Shown here: positions 17,817 through 26,304 of the stretch, piece by piece
Numbering within the stretch: position 1 is the stretch's first letter
Layout of the letters: each line of letters begins with the position of its first letter
From: Acidovorax sp.
GTDB taxonomy: Bacteria > Pseudomonadota > Gammaproteobacteria > Burkholderiales > Burkholderiaceae_C
Direction: 5' to 3'
Length of the DNA: 64,000 nucleotides
NCBI RefSeq assembly: GCF_027492855.1
Contig: NZ_JAPUDY010000047.1
Location: 1-64,000, forward strand
The notes under the pieces: model-generated
What the model was told of the DNA's origin: nothing
The model's input: the letters and a program-made list of their open reading frames with translations, nothing else
Databases searched by the model: none
Translations under genes and position numbers: made by a program

Positions 17817-18680
17817 ATGCCTGCAGCCCGCCGCCTCAAAATTGGCCTGTCCGCCTGTTTTCAACACGCCGACCCCGCCCGCCCGCTCTTCACGGGCAAA
17901 ACCCTGCAGTATGTCGAGCAGTCCATCGCCCACTGGCTCATGTCAGCCGGGGCCATGGTGGTCATGGTGCCTTGCCCCACCGGGCCTACGGCGCGCGGCG
18001 ACGTGACGCTGGACCACTATGCCGAATGGCTTGACGGCGTGGTGATGCACGGCGGCGCCGATGTGTGGCCGGGCAACTATGGCGAGGAGCCCCTGCGCGA
18101 TGAATGGGTGGGCGACCGCGTGCGCGACCTGTACGACCTGGCCATGGTCAAGGCCTTTGCCCAGGTCGGCAAACCCATTTTTGGCGTCTGCCGGGGCCTG
18201 CAATTGATCAATGTGGCGTTTGGCGGGGCGCTCTACCAGGATCTGGAGACGCAGCACCCCGGCGCACAGTTGCACCGCAACGCCACCACCTACGACCAGC
18301 ATTTCCACGACATCCACATCGTGCCCGGCACACACCTGTCGCAGCTTTACCCCGAGAAGCCGCGCGCACGGGTCAACAGCATCCACCACCAGGGCATCAA
18401 GCGGGTGGCGCCGGAGTTTGTCGTCGAAGCCTTCAGCGAACCCGACGGCGTGCCCGAAGCGATCCGCCTGCAGCCCGCGCCAGGGCGCAGCTACATTGCC
18501 GCCACACAATGGCACCCCGAGTTCCACCAGGGCGGCTCGAACACCCTCGACGACACGGCCATCCTGGAGGACTTTTTGTCCGCCTGCGAACAGGCCAAGG
18601 CCAAAACATCGCGCCACCGCTCGCCCCTGCGCGAGCGGGCATCGCGGCTGCTGCGTAAGACCTTGGCAAAACAGGAATAG
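17817..18680 (+). CDS. Class I glutamine amidotransferase-like (peptidase C26) hydrolase
   Basis: A 287-residue protein of the gamma-glutamyl hydrolase (PuuD-like) group. The nucleophile elbow FGVCRGLQL places Cys125, with the partner His233 and Glu235 in QWHPEFH. The oxyanion region is HGGADVWP near residue 79. PuuD cleaves gamma-glutamyl-GABA in putrescine breakdown, but no putrescine genes are adjacent, so the substrate is open. The ATG has GGAG about nine bases upstream. The C-terminus has a basic 25-residue extension. Confidence 0.85.
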   Translation: MPAARRLKIGLSACFQHADPARPLFTGKTLQYVEQSIAHWLMSAGAMVVMVPCPTGPTARGDVTLDHYAEWLDGVVMHGGADVWPGNYGEEPLRDEWVGDRVRDLYDLAMVKAFAQVGKPIFGVCRGLQLINVAFGGALYQDLETQHPGAQLHRNATTYDQHFHDIHIVPGTHLSQLYPEKPRARVNSIHHQGIKRVAPEFVVEAFSEPDGVPEAIRLQPAPGRSYIAATQWHPEFHQGGSNTLDDTAILEDFLSACEQAKAKTSRHRSPLRERASRLLRKTLAKQE

Positions 18681-18715
18681 CGCCCTGGCGTTGACCCCGC
18701 CGCGCGCTGCGCCTG

Positions 18716-19687
18716 CTACACATCGGCCGCTTGGTGCCGAAGCGCCTTGAACTGGGGCGCCTCAACGGCTTTTGTCCAACGCCACGGCAACACGTCGGGC
18801 CGCCACAGCGCGCGCAACACGGTGAGTTGCAGCACACGCTGCGCACCGGGCCAGGGCGCGCGCGCCGCGTCGTCCCACAGCAGTTCGGCACGGGCCGCAA
18901 TGTGCAGCAGCCCCCCTTGCACATAGTCCACCACCAACAGGCCAGCCAGCGGGTGCAGCGCCAGGTTGCCCAGCGTGTTGAAGTATTGATTGCCCGGGTA
19001 GTCGGGCAAACGCAGCACAACGCCATGCGCGGTCTGCTCGGCGTGCACAAAGCCGGGCTCGCCCCCCCGGTGCGACACATCCAGGCCTTCGTTGCGCGCG
19101 CTGCCTGGTTGCGCGCCAGAGGCGCTGGCGATGAACAGCGTATCGGCCTGCTGCACGCAGGCAAGGGCCTGCGCATCGAGTGCCGCGCCCAGCACCTGCA
19201 CCGGCCCAGGGGGCGCAATCTCAGTGCGCAGGCCCGGTACACGTGCCTGGATGTACTGCGGGCAATTGCCAAAGCTCTGCACCACCGCGATCGACAGGCC
19301 CTGCGCACCAAAGGCGGCCACCGTGCCATTCACACGATTGCGGCGCCGGGTGTGCGGCTCCAGCCCCAGAACACCCACGGGTGCACCCAGTGACAGGTTG
19401 GCCAGCACCGGGTCGGCGGCATCGGGTGCGGCAGCAATGTCCACCTGCCAGGCGTTGGGGGTCTGCACAAAGCCGGGCGGGCCCGCCAGCATCGTTGCCC
19501 AGGGTTGGCCCTGCCCATCCAGCGCGCCCAACAGCAGTGTGGGCAGGTTTTCAAGCAGCAAACGGTGCGCGTCAGGCATGTGGTCGCGCATCACCAAAGG
19601 GCCGATGACGGCCATGCGATCGCGCAGGCCCACCCGTGCCTGCAGCGCCTGCTCACCTGCGTGAAAGGCGTCGGCGGTGGTCGTCAT
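18716..19687 (-). CDS. Pyridoxamine 5'-phosphate oxidase-like flavin-binding protein
   Basis: A 323-residue protein with a split-barrel FMN-binding fold of the pyridoxamine-phosphate-oxidase superfamily. Visible segments are LLLGALDGQGQPWATMLAGPPGF, LGLEPHTRRRNRVNGTV and LPDYPGNQYFNTLGNLALHPLAGLLVVDY, two half-barrels typical of the larger family members. The start at 19687 follows GGAGG at seven bases. An ORF extending to 19951 crosses the divergent LysR promoter and is rejected. It is divergent from the LysR gene at 19851 and is probably its target. The substrate is unknown. Confidence 0.78.
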   Translation of the reverse strand: MTTTADAFHAGEQALQARVGLRDRMAVIGPLVMRDHMPDAHRLLLENLPTLLLGALDGQGQPWATMLAGPPGFVQTPNAWQVDIAAAPDAADPVLANLSLGAPVGVLGLEPHTRRRNRVNGTVAAFGAQGLSIAVVQSFGNCPQYIQARVPGLRTEIAPPGPVQVLGAALDAQALACVQQADTLFIASASGAQPGSARNEGLDVSHRGGEPGFVHAEQTAHGVVLRLPDYPGNQYFNTLGNLALHPLAGLLVVDYVQGGLLHIAARAELLWDDAARAPWPGAQRVLQLTVLRALWRPDVLPWRWTKAVEAPQFKALRHQAADV

Positions 19688-19850
19688 GCGGCCGCCTCCA
19701 TGCATGGGACTGAGCGAAATAAATGAAGTGCGCGGGGTGCCATAAGAAGTCCCTGTGGAAGACGTGTTGAAACAGGCCATGACCTTATCCATTGCGCCAA
19801 ACGGCGTTAATAGCCATAGTGCGGCTTTCATAATTTCGCGAACCGAAACA

Positions 19851-20774
19851 ATGGACCACCTCGATACCTTGCGTTGTTTTGTGGCCGTGGCCGATGCAGG
19901 CGGTTTTGCGGTGGCGGGGCGGCGGCTGGGTTGCTCAGCAGCCGCCGTCACACGCGCGATTGCGGCGCTGGAGGCGCGGCTGGGGGTGCTGCTGTTTCAG
20001 CGCAGCACACGCATGGTGCGGCTGACCGAAGCGGGCGAGCGCTTTCTGGCCGATTGCCGCCCCATCCTGAGCGACCTGCACGAGGCCGAGCAGGCTGCCA
20101 GCGGCGCGCAGGCCGAGGCGCAGGGGCTGCTGTCCATCACCGCACCACAGATGTTCGGCACCGTGCATGTGGCGCCCATCGTGCAAGGCTTTTTGCAGGC
20201 GCAGCCGCGTGTGCAGGTGCGCACCTTGTTCGTCAACCGGCTGGTGCACCTGCTGGAGGAGGGCATGGACGTGGCCATCCGCATCGCGCACTTGCCAGAC
20301 TCAGGGTTGACCGCTCTGCAGGTAGGGGCCTTGCGGCGGCTGGTGGTGGCATCGCCCGACTATCTGGCGCGCAACGGTGTGCCGCAGCACCCGCAGGATC
20401 TGGCGCAGCACCGGGCGATTGCGTTCTCGTTCGACACCCGCGCTGCCGCACCGTGGAAGTTTCGGGATGGACTGATGGGCAGCCCGCAACTGGCGTGGAT
20501 CAGCAATGCCAATGAGGTGGCCATTGAGGCCGCCGAGGCAGGCCTGGGCCTGACGCAGTGCCTGGCCTACCAGGCCGCCGCAAGCTTGCGCGCAGGCCGT
20601 CTGCGCATCGTGCTGGCCGAGTACGAGCCCCCGCCGGTACCCGTGCACATCGTCTACCCCGCCGGACGGCGGGCGCCCGCCAAGGTGCGGGCCTTTGTGG
20701 AGTTTGCACGCGAGCTGCTGGCGGCTGTGCCGGTGCTGCAGGGCCGGGGGCTGGCGCGGGGTGGGAGGCGCTGA
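19851..20774 (+). CDS. LysR-family transcriptional regulator
   Basis: A 307-residue LysR regulator. The HTH begins MDHLDTLRCFVAVADAGGFAVAGRRLGCSAAAVTRAIAALEARLG. The effector domain contains ITAPQMFGTVHVAPIVQGFL and LEEGMDVAIRIAHLPDS, typical of the CrgA/DsdC-like subgroup of beta-proteobacteria. It is divergent from the flavin-binding protein gene and probably regulates it. A dispersed repeat overlaps the end of the gene. Confidence 0.88.
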   Translation: MDHLDTLRCFVAVADAGGFAVAGRRLGCSAAAVTRAIAALEARLGVLLFQRSTRMVRLTEAGERFLADCRPILSDLHEAEQAASGAQAEAQGLLSITAPQMFGTVHVAPIVQGFLQAQPRVQVRTLFVNRLVHLLEEGMDVAIRIAHLPDSGLTALQVGALRRLVVASPDYLARNGVPQHPQDLAQHRAIAFSFDTRAAAPWKFRDGLMGSPQLAWISNANEVAIEAAEAGLGLTQCLAYQAAASLRAGRLRIVLAEYEPPPVPVHIVYPAGRRAPAKVRAFVEFARELLAAVPVLQGRGLARGGRR

Positions 20775-20841
20775 ATTTGATGCTTTTGGGCCGCTACCGC
20801 TTATCCATTAAGCGCAACAAGCTATCAATTGAAGAGCATTT
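20775..20841. repeat. Dispersed palindromic repeat, copy 2
   Basis: CGCTACCGCTTATCCATTAA then GCGCAACAAGCTATCAATTG, flanked by ATTTGATGCTTTT and GAGCATTT. It lies between the LysR gene and the convergent membrane-protein gene and fills this gap. Confidence 0.8.
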
Positions 20842-21210
20842 CTAGAGAGAAGTGGGGCTGCTAAACCAGACCGCAGCAATAACCAGCGCCAGCACCACAC
20901 ACCCCACCAGGGCAGATGCCGTGCGGCCTGGTATTTCATCCCATTCGAAATGAAGAATGCCGGACACCGTGTCTGCCACGGCATCGGCAGCGCGCGCGCG
21001 GAAGATGAACCCCAGCACGGCAAAAATAGCCCCCATGGATTGCACCCAGTGGCGCAGCACCGGGTCCATGCCGGGACCGTCGTAATTGAGCGAATAGGCC
21101 AGGCCATACAGCCACCATCCCGCCACGCCGATGAGCGCGCCAAAGAACAGGCCGATCAGCGCATAGCCCAAGCGGTCAAAAAGGCCTTGCATCGCGGCGG
21201 CCTTCGTCAT
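20842..21210 (-). CDS. Small inner-membrane protein of unknown function
   Basis: A 122-residue protein with three predicted membrane segments (about residues 14-38, 58-74 and 97-117) and a hydrophilic central stretch ARAADAVADTVSGILHFEWDEIP. I do not recognise the family. Its start lies three bases after the slyD stop, so it is probably translated from the same message. No catalytic motif is visible. Confidence 0.65.
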   Translation of the reverse strand: MTKAAAMQGLFDRLGYALIGLFFGALIGVAGWWLYGLAYSLNYDGPGMDPVLRHWVQSMGAIFAVLGFIFRARAADAVADTVSGILHFEWDEIPGRTASALVGCVVLALVIAAVWFSSPTSL

Positions 21211-21213
21211 CCA

Positions 21214-21684
21214 TCAATGCTGGTGCCCGTGCGCCCCATGCACATGGCGGTGCGCAATTTCTTCCGCACTCGCGGCGCGCACTTCGGTCACCTTGCAGCT
21301 GAACTTCAGCGCCTGGCCTGCCAGCGGGTGGTTGCCGTCCAGATGCACTTCGGGGCCCTTGATCTTGACCACGTTGAACACGGCGGGCTGGCCGTCGGCG
21401 CCCATGCCTTGCAGTTGGCCGCCCACCTTCACGCCGGGGGGAAACTCGGCTTTGGGAATGGTGCGCACCAGGCTTTCGTCGCGGGCGCCGAAGGCGTCTT
21501 CCACGGCCAGGTCGAGCGCGGTGGCAAAGCCCACGGCCTGGCCTTCCAGGGCGGCTTCGACCTTGGGGAAGATGTTGTCATAGCCGCCGTGCAGGTACGA
21601 CAGGCTGCCCGCGTCCAGCGGCTTGCCCTCTGGCGTGGTGACCTTGTAGGTGATGGTGACGGCAGAGTCTTTGGTGATGGTCAT
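21214..21684 (-). CDS. slyD: FKBP-type peptidyl-prolyl cis-trans isomerase, SlyD-like
   Basis: A 156-residue SlyD-type protein: an FKBP domain with an inserted chaperone flap (SYLHGGYDNIFPKVEAALEGQ, then the DAFGARDESLVRTIPKAEFP segment) and VDGNHPLAGQ-type closing (here LDGNHPLAGQALKF). The short His-rich tail HRHVHGAHGHQH may bind nickel or other metals, as in E. coli SlyD. It catalyses proline isomerisation in the cytoplasm. It is cotranscribed with the small membrane protein. Confidence 0.9.
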   Translation of the reverse strand: MTITKDSAVTITYKVTTPEGKPLDAGSLSYLHGGYDNIFPKVEAALEGQAVGFATALDLAVEDAFGARDESLVRTIPKAEFPPGVKVGGQLQGMGADGQPAVFNVVKIKGPEVHLDGNHPLAGQALKFSCKVTEVRAASAEEIAHRHVHGAHGHQH

Positions 21685-21798
21685 GATGGCGTTGCGCTTT
21701 CAGTCAAGGGTGCGGCGCGGGGGCAGTGTGCCGTTTTTTTGCACACCACCCCTGCGGGGATCAAAACCCCGGATTGTCCACGAGGCGCCCGGCGCGGG

Positions 21799-22899
21799 TC
21801 AGGCCGTTGCTATTGCCGTTGCCGTCGCCGCGTCTGCAGGCCGCTCTTCCTCGGCCTGGCCGGGGTAGCGCGCAAACCGCCGCGCCTCGCTGCCGTGCAC
21901 CGGGTCCTGCTCAGGCCAGGGCCAGCCGCCAAACTGAGTGCGGCGGTAGTCGTTCATGGCCTGCATGATTTCGGCCTGCGTGTTCATCACGAAGGGGCCA
22001 TACTGCGCCACGGGCTCGCCAATCGGCTGGCCTTGCAGCACCAGGCATTCCGCCACGGTGGCGCCGGTGTTGGTCAGCAGCCAGTCTTGCCCGGCGCGCA
22101 CTTCCAGCGCGGCGTGGCGGTCCACGTCCTGCGGGCCCACGCGCAGGCTGTCACCCACAAAGAAGTACAGCATGCGGCGCGTGTTGGCCCCCTTGGCAGC
22201 GGGCAGCACCCACTGCGCGCCAGGCTCCAGGCGCAAGGTCCAGATCGCCACATCGGCCTCAGGCTGCGAGGCCCAGGACTCGGGCGGCGGCGCCAGCGGC
22301 GCGGCGGCACCGGGCAGCGCGCCCGCGACCACCGTCACCGTGGTGGCGCGGCCAGCGTCGTCGCGGTGCACCAGGCGCGGAATGCGCTCGTCCCACAACA
22401 TGGTGAAGTGGGGCTCCACCATCTTGTTGCGAGCGGGCAGGTTCAGCCAGATCTGGAACAGCTCCAGCGGGTTGGGCTCGGTGGCATTGAGCAGCGGGAA
22501 CATCTCGGAGTGCTGGATGCCCTTGCCCGCCGTGACCCACTGCACGTCGCCCCCGCCAAAACGCGCGGCCGCGCCCAGCGAGTCGGCATGGTCGATGAGG
22601 CCCTTGCGCACCAGCGTCACGGTTTCAAAACCACGGTGCGGGTGGCCGGGGAATCCGGGCACGGCATCGCCGTGGTACATGCTCCAGCCGTCTTTGCGAC
22701 TGAAGTCGCTGCCGATCTCGCGCCCTTCCAGCGACACGGCGGGCGCCATCGCGCCGTTGCCTGCAGGGTAGGCATCGTCATGGTGGGCGCAGAACAGAAA
22801 CGGGTCGAGCGTGGGCCACTGCGGACCCAGCAACTGCGCCCGCACGATGGGCAGGCTGGCGGCAGCAGGCGAAGACACGGTGGAAGTAGGCGACGACAT
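21799..22899 (-). CDS. Pirin family protein
   Basis: A 366-residue bicupin of the pirin family. The metal-binding N-terminal cupin shows FPGHPHRGFETVT and later GDVQWVTAGKGIQHSEM, matching the His ligands. The C-terminal cupin holds LYFFVGDSLRVG. Pirins are iron-binding, some with quercetin dioxygenase activity; the role here is unknown. The start at 22899 follows AAGGAG at eight bases. The protein is longer than most pirins because of a 40-residue C-terminal tail. Confidence 0.85.
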   Translation of the reverse strand: MSSPTSTVSSPAAASLPIVRAQLLGPQWPTLDPFLFCAHHDDAYPAGNGAMAPAVSLEGREIGSDFSRKDGWSMYHGDAVPGFPGHPHRGFETVTLVRKGLIDHADSLGAAARFGGGDVQWVTAGKGIQHSEMFPLLNATEPNPLELFQIWLNLPARNKMVEPHFTMLWDERIPRLVHRDDAGRATTVTVVAGALPGAAAPLAPPPESWASQPEADVAIWTLRLEPGAQWVLPAAKGANTRRMLYFFVGDSLRVGPQDVDRHAALEVRAGQDWLLTNTGATVAECLVLQGQPIGEPVAQYGPFVMNTQAEIMQAMNDYRRTQFGGWPWPEQDPVHGSEARRFARYPGQAEEERPADAATATAIATA

Positions 22900-23051
22900 C
22901 AGAGAAGCTCCTTGGAGTTGCGCCACCGGCTATCGGGCGGCACGCCTGTCAAAGATATGGCCAGATGCGCCAATAGGAAGGGCGCTGCGTGGAACAGTCC
23001 CATGCAGTGCGCAGGACAGTGGCGCAGCCCCTTCCGACTCGCCGAACAGGA

Positions 23052-23540
23052 TCAGGCCGCTTTTCGCAGATACCGCGCCCGCATGAAGGTGTTCCAACTG
23101 CCATCGCTCTGCAGGCCCGACGAGGTCAGCGTGCGCTCATTCGCGCTCACCAGGGTGATCACGTCGGTATAGCGCGTGGTGGTGCCGTCGCCCTCGAAGC
23201 TCGGGCCCTCGGCCTCCAGCGTAAGCACTTTCTGGCTGGCATCCAGCGTGCCCCGGTAGTTCCACATGTGGGTCATCATCGAGCCAACCCAAGTGCCGAT
23301 GAAGGCGTTCTGCGCAGGGTCGTAGCCCAGCGTCATCTGCGTGCGCGCATTGCCGCCACCAGGCATGGTGCCCGTGCCTTCAAGGGTCACCCACAGGTCG
23401 CCCAGCGCACGCCCGTGCTCGGTGCCCTTGGCCTGCGCAGGCGACTCGCCGGGCTCCATGTCGCAGCTCGATGTGCTGGTCCAGTCGCCCAACAGTTGTT
23501 GCAGCCAGCGGTGCATGGCGTGAGGTTCAGGGTTCATCAT
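23052..23540 (-). CDS. DUF1579 family protein
   Basis: A 162-residue protein of the DUF1579 family (lipocalin-like barrel): MHRWLQQLLGDWTSTSSCDMEPG, LGDLWVTLEGTGTMPG and MTLGYDPAQNAFIGTWVGSMM are typical. The family function is unknown. The start at 23540 follows AAGGAGACCGACAAC. It lies 34 bases after the VOC-protein stop on the same strand, so the two are probably one operon divergent from the TetR gene. Compare the broken relative at about 25025-25318, which shares the WSIYW-type barrel ending. Confidence 0.8.
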   Translation of the reverse strand: MMNPEPHAMHRWLQQLLGDWTSTSSCDMEPGESPAQAKGTEHGRALGDLWVTLEGTGTMPGGGNARTQMTLGYDPAQNAFIGTWVGSMMTHMWNYRGTLDASQKVLTLEAEGPSFEGDGTTTRYTDVITLVSANERTLTSSGLQSDGSWNTFMRARYLRKAA

Positions 23541-23574
23541 GTTGTCGGTCTCCTTGGGTCCTTTGTTCTGCCGC

Positions 23575-24006
23575 TCATTGCGGCTCCACCACCACCATCC
23601 ACGACACGCCGAAGCGGTCGGCCACCATGCCGAAGGCGGGTGAAAAGAAGGTGGGGCCAAACGGCATCTGCACCTGGCCGCCCTCGGCCAGCGCATCAAA
23701 GTAGCGCCGGGCCTCGGCGGCGTTGGCGGCGCCCAGCGACAACGAGATGCCCTGAAAGCTGGGCTTGCCCGAGCCCATGCCGTCCGACGCCATGAGCTGC
23801 GCCCCGCCCACTTTGAAGGCGGCATGCATGACCATCTCTGGCGTGGGGCCCGCACCAGCGCCCTGCCCGCAGCCCTGCGCTGCGGCAGCCTCGGGGTTGT
23901 CCTTGTAGCGCATGAGCATGGTGACCTCGGCGCCCAGTGCGCGGCGGTAGAAATCCAGCGCCTCGTCGCAACGGCCTTCAAACATCAAATACGGCTCAAC
24001 TTTCAC
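23575..24006 (-). CDS. VOC/PhnB-like glyoxalase-fold protein
   Basis: A 143-residue protein of the vicinal-oxygen-chelate superfamily, PhnB subgroup: MKVEPYLMFEGRCDEALDFYRRALGAEVTMLMRYKD, ending FGVSWMVVVEPQ. The segment GPTFFSPAFGMVADRFG is characteristic. Specific catalysis is unknown. The ribosome site AAGGAG lies before the ATG. It is the first gene of a two-gene unit divergent from the TetR-family gene, whose operators lie just upstream. Confidence 0.85.
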   Translation of the reverse strand: MKVEPYLMFEGRCDEALDFYRRALGAEVTMLMRYKDNPEAAAAQGCGQGAGAGPTPEMVMHAAFKVGGAQLMASDGMGSGKPSFQGISLSLGAANAAEARRYFDALAEGGQVQMPFGPTFFSPAFGMVADRFGVSWMVVVEPQ

Positions 24007-24047
24007 AGTGATCTCCTTGGGTTAAGTTCAGGGAAGTCGGCGTTCAA

Positions 24048-24066
24048 TTGTGAACACCGTCCACAA
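24048..24066. promoter_or_regulatory. Inverted repeat TTGTG-N9-CACAA in VOC/TetR divergent promoter
   Basis: Lies 41 bases upstream of the VOC gene start in the 102-base divergent region. It contains the word ACCGTCCAC, echoed as AGCGTCCAC in the neighbouring palindrome at 24083. Candidate repressor site. Confidence 0.4.
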
Positions 24067-24082
24067 ACGATAGCATAGATAA

Positions 24083-24095
24083 TGGACAGCGTCCA
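24083..24095. promoter_or_regulatory. Perfect palindrome TGGAC-AGC-GTCCA, putative TetR operator
   Basis: A perfect 5-base inverted repeat with 3-base centre, located 14 bases before the preferred TetR start (24109). It overlaps an alternative upstream ATG at 24082, which is one reason to prefer the later start. Confidence 0.5.
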
Positions 24096-24108
24096 CATTC
24101 CGTTTTTC

Positions 24109-24762
24109 ATGACCGATTCCTCTCCCCCGCCTTCACCTCCCGCCACGCGCAGTACCTACCGCCATGGCGACCTGCGCCGCGCTTTGCTGGACGCTGGTAT
24201 CGAGCTGGCGCGCCAGGGCGGCCCCGACGCCGTGGTGCTGCGCGAGGCCACGCGCCGCGCGGGCGTAGCGCCCAATGCGGCCTACCGCCACTTCGCCAAC
24301 CGCGACGACTTGCTGGGCGCAGTGCGCGCGGCCGCCGTGGCTGCCGCCGCGCGGTTCATGGAGGCCGAACTGGCGCAGGTGCCCACCACCGGCACCGCCA
24401 CCGCGCAGGCACATGCCAAAGTGCGCGCCGTGGGCACGGGCTACCTGCGTTTTGCGCGCGTCGAGACGGGCTTGTTCCGCACCGCCTTCGGCGGTCGCTT
24501 TACCGTGCAGCAAACCCCCGACCCCGCCATGGGCGGCGCCACCGGACTCAACCCTTTTGAACACCTGAGCGCCGCGCTCGACGCCCTGGTCGCCACAGGC
24601 GCCCTGCCACCCGCGCGCCGCCCTGGCGCCGAGTACCTGGCCTGGTCCACCGTGCACGGCATGGCGCTGCTCGCCATCGACGGCCCGCTGCGCGGAACGC
24701 CGCAGCAAATGCTGGACGTGCTGGAACAAAGGCTGCTGGATATGGTGGTGCGGGGGATTTAG
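24109..24762 (+). CDS. TetR-family transcriptional regulator
   Basis: A 217-residue regulator. The HTH is in YRHGDLRRALLDAGIELARQ...VVLREATRRAGVAPNAAYRHFANRDDLL, followed by a TetR_C_33-like C-terminal helical domain (WSTVHGMALLAIDGPL). The start at 24109 is preferred to 24082, because the nine extra codons lie on a palindromic operator. No ribosome site is obvious. It is divergent from the VOC-DUF1579 unit and probably represses it and itself. Confidence 0.85.
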   Translation: MTDSSPPPSPPATRSTYRHGDLRRALLDAGIELARQGGPDAVVLREATRRAGVAPNAAYRHFANRDDLLGAVRAAAVAAAARFMEAELAQVPTTGTATAQAHAKVRAVGTGYLRFARVETGLFRTAFGGRFTVQQTPDPAMGGATGLNPFEHLSAALDALVATGALPPARRPGAEYLAWSTVHGMALLAIDGPLRGTPQQMLDVLEQRLLDMVVRGI

Positions 24763-24821
24763 CTTTTTAGACCGCTAGCGCTTGATGAGAAAGCGCCAAT
24801 AGCTATCAAATCAGGAGCAAT
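24761..24821. repeat. Dispersed palindromic repeat, copy 3
   Basis: AGACCGCTAGCGCTTGATGA then AAGCGCCAATAGCTATCAAA. It overlaps the 3' ends of the TetR gene and the YafY remnant; the remnant's stop codon is in the repeat. Confidence 0.85.
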
Positions 24822-25025
24822 TCAATCCATACAGCTGCGCCGTGGCCCGCACCCGCGCCACCAGCGCACGGCGCAGCGCGGCAGGCCGCAGCACCTCGAC
24901 CTGGGGTGACAGACGCATGAGCTGGCCGCAGGCATGTTCCACCGACTCGATGGGAATGGTCACGGCAATGCGGCCATCCTTGCGCCGGGAAGCCGGGGCT
25001 GCCACCACGGCCCGCGCCACGGCGC
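24811..25025 (-). pseudogene. YafY-type HTH/WYL regulator, C-terminal fragment
   Basis: The frame reads RKDGRIAVTIPIESVEHACGQL then MRLSPQVEVLRPAALRRALVARVRATAQLYG, the C-terminal end of YafY-family WYL-domain regulators (normally about 230-240 residues). The HTH and most of the WYL core are missing. The homology stops near 25020, where homology of a different, oppositely directed protein begins. The last residues (LNCS) and stop come from a dispersed repeat. The fragment lacks a start and is taken as non-functional. Confidence 0.7.
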
Positions 25026-25318
25026 TGCTGCGCGTGTTCAGCCCCGTGACGCAGCGCTGGAGCATCTACTGGCTCGACAACGCCACTGGCGGGCTGAACC
25101 CGGCCACCGGAGAGTTGCGGCCACCCGTGGTGGGAGGATTCCGGGATGGCGTGGGTATCTTCGAAGGCCAGGAATTGTTCGAGGGCCGCCCGGTGCGCGT
25201 GCGCTTCGAGTGGTCACAAATACACACCGGCGCGCCGCGCTGGCAGCAGGCCTTCTCTGACGACAACGGCACGACCTGGGAAGTCAATTGGGTGATGGAA
25301 TTTTCGCGGCCGGTGTGA
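25025..25318 (+). pseudogene. DUF1579-like protein, C-terminal fragment
   Basis: The frame LLRVFSPVTQRWSIYWLDNA and RVRFEWSQIHTGAPRWQQAF ending NWVMEFSRPV matches the C-terminal half of barrel proteins often encoded beside YafY regulators. The N-terminal half is absent. The open frame continues upstream only as antisense of the WYL fragment. It therefore seems to be half of a divergent regulator/target pair whose promoter and both N-termini were deleted together. Confidence 0.65.
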
Positions 25319-25353
25319 TGCCAGACGCCGGTCACCGCGTGGTCACCACGCCT

Positions 25354-26304
25354 TCACCGGCTCTCGCCGCCCGTCTTTGCCTCGAAATATGGCGCCCCCT
25401 GAATGACCGCGGTGCTGAGCGTGAAGGTTTTCACCGGCACCAGGGCCTGCTCCCCAGGGCGCCCGGCGCTCGCTCTGCCCGGTGCGTGGGCCACGCCCTT
25501 CAGCGCCGGGTCGATGCAGCCTTCTCGCGTCTTTTGCAGCAGCTCGGGCGTGATGGGCTCGGGCTTGCCGAAGCGATCGCCCTCCAGATACAGAACACCG
25601 TCCTTGAACTGCGCCGCCGGGGTGAGCAGCGGCATGGCGTGCGCGCGGTTGAAGCCCACCCGCACCACGCGGCCCGGCGCATCGCCGCCCGGTGTTGCGC
25701 CAGCGGTCTCCAGGCGGTACTGGGTCACCGTCACGGTCTGCGGTTGGCCTTCGCGGGTGGTCTCAACGGTGTCGCCCACATAGAAGTACCGGGCCGCAGC
25801 CAGGGGCACGGCAGGCAGCGAGTAGCTGCGGGCCCAACTGTTGATCTTGCGCGGGAACAGCGGGCGCATCGCGGTGGGGGGCTGCTCGTCTGCCGACATG
25901 GCAAACACCGGATAGACAGCGTCCGACAACGCATGGCCCTGGAAGTCGAACACCACGGTCCCTGCCGGCGCCGATGCCGCCGCGCCGGGGCGCACGCGCA
26001 CGGGGAACAGCAGAGGCTCTGCCCGCACCTCCTGCAAACGAATACCGCCACCGGGCGCGGCCTTCCAGTGGCCCGCCGCCAGCATGTCCAGCGAGCCCCC
26101 AGAGAAGGCAAAGCAAAAGCTGTTGTCCTCCAGCAGCAGCAACCCCGCCTCGGCTTCCGCCGTGTTGTTCTGAAAGTAGCCCACAAAGGGCTTCTCCACA
26201 TCGCTGGCGGCATGGGCGCTGGGCGCCACCCAAGCCACGCTGACGGCAATGGCCAGCGTCAGGGCAGTGGCGGTCGCAGGAAAGGCATGGGGCCAGGTGC
26301 GCAC
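25354..26304 (-). CDS. Secreted protein of unknown function
   Basis: A 316-residue exported protein. A signal peptide (TALTLAIAVSVAWVAPSAHA, cut before ASD) precedes a domain starting EKPFVGYFQNNTAEAEAGLLLLEDNSFCFAF. I do not recognise a family. Visible features are a paired-Cys-poor sequence, several beta-rich stretches (FYVGDTVETTREG, VTVTQYRLETAG) and a conserved-looking FKDGVLYLEGDRFGKPEPI. It is monocistronic and divergent from the serine hydrolase gene. A periplasmic or surface location is likely. Confidence 0.65.
   Translation of the reverse strand: MRTWPHAFPATATALTLAIAVSVAWVAPSAHAASDVEKPFVGYFQNNTAEAEAGLLLLEDNSFCFAFSGGSLDMLAAGHWKAAPGGGIRLQEVRAEPLLFPVRVRPGAAASAPAGTVVFDFQGHALSDAVYPVFAMSADEQPPTAMRPLFPRKINSWARSYSLPAVPLAAARYFYVGDTVETTREGQPQTVTVTQYRLETAGATPGGDAPGRVVRVGFNRAHAMPLLTPAAQFKDGVLYLEGDRFGKPEPITPELLQKTREGCIDPALKGVAHAPGRASAGRPGEQALVPVKTFTLSTAVIQGAPYFEAKTGGESR

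Noticed and set aside
19688..19951. N-terminal extension of the flavin-binding protein
   Set aside because: It crosses the LysR start and the divergent promoter; GGAGG precedes the ATG at 19687.
20950..23172. 740-codon plus-strand frame opposite slyD and the pirin gene
   Set aside because: Antisense shadow; no domain and crosses several real genes.
24842..25024. Plus-strand frame upstream of the DUF1579-like fragment taken as a real N-terminus
   Set aside because: It is the antisense of the WYL fragment, shows no homology, and is Ser/Thr/Arg-rich like other shadow frames.
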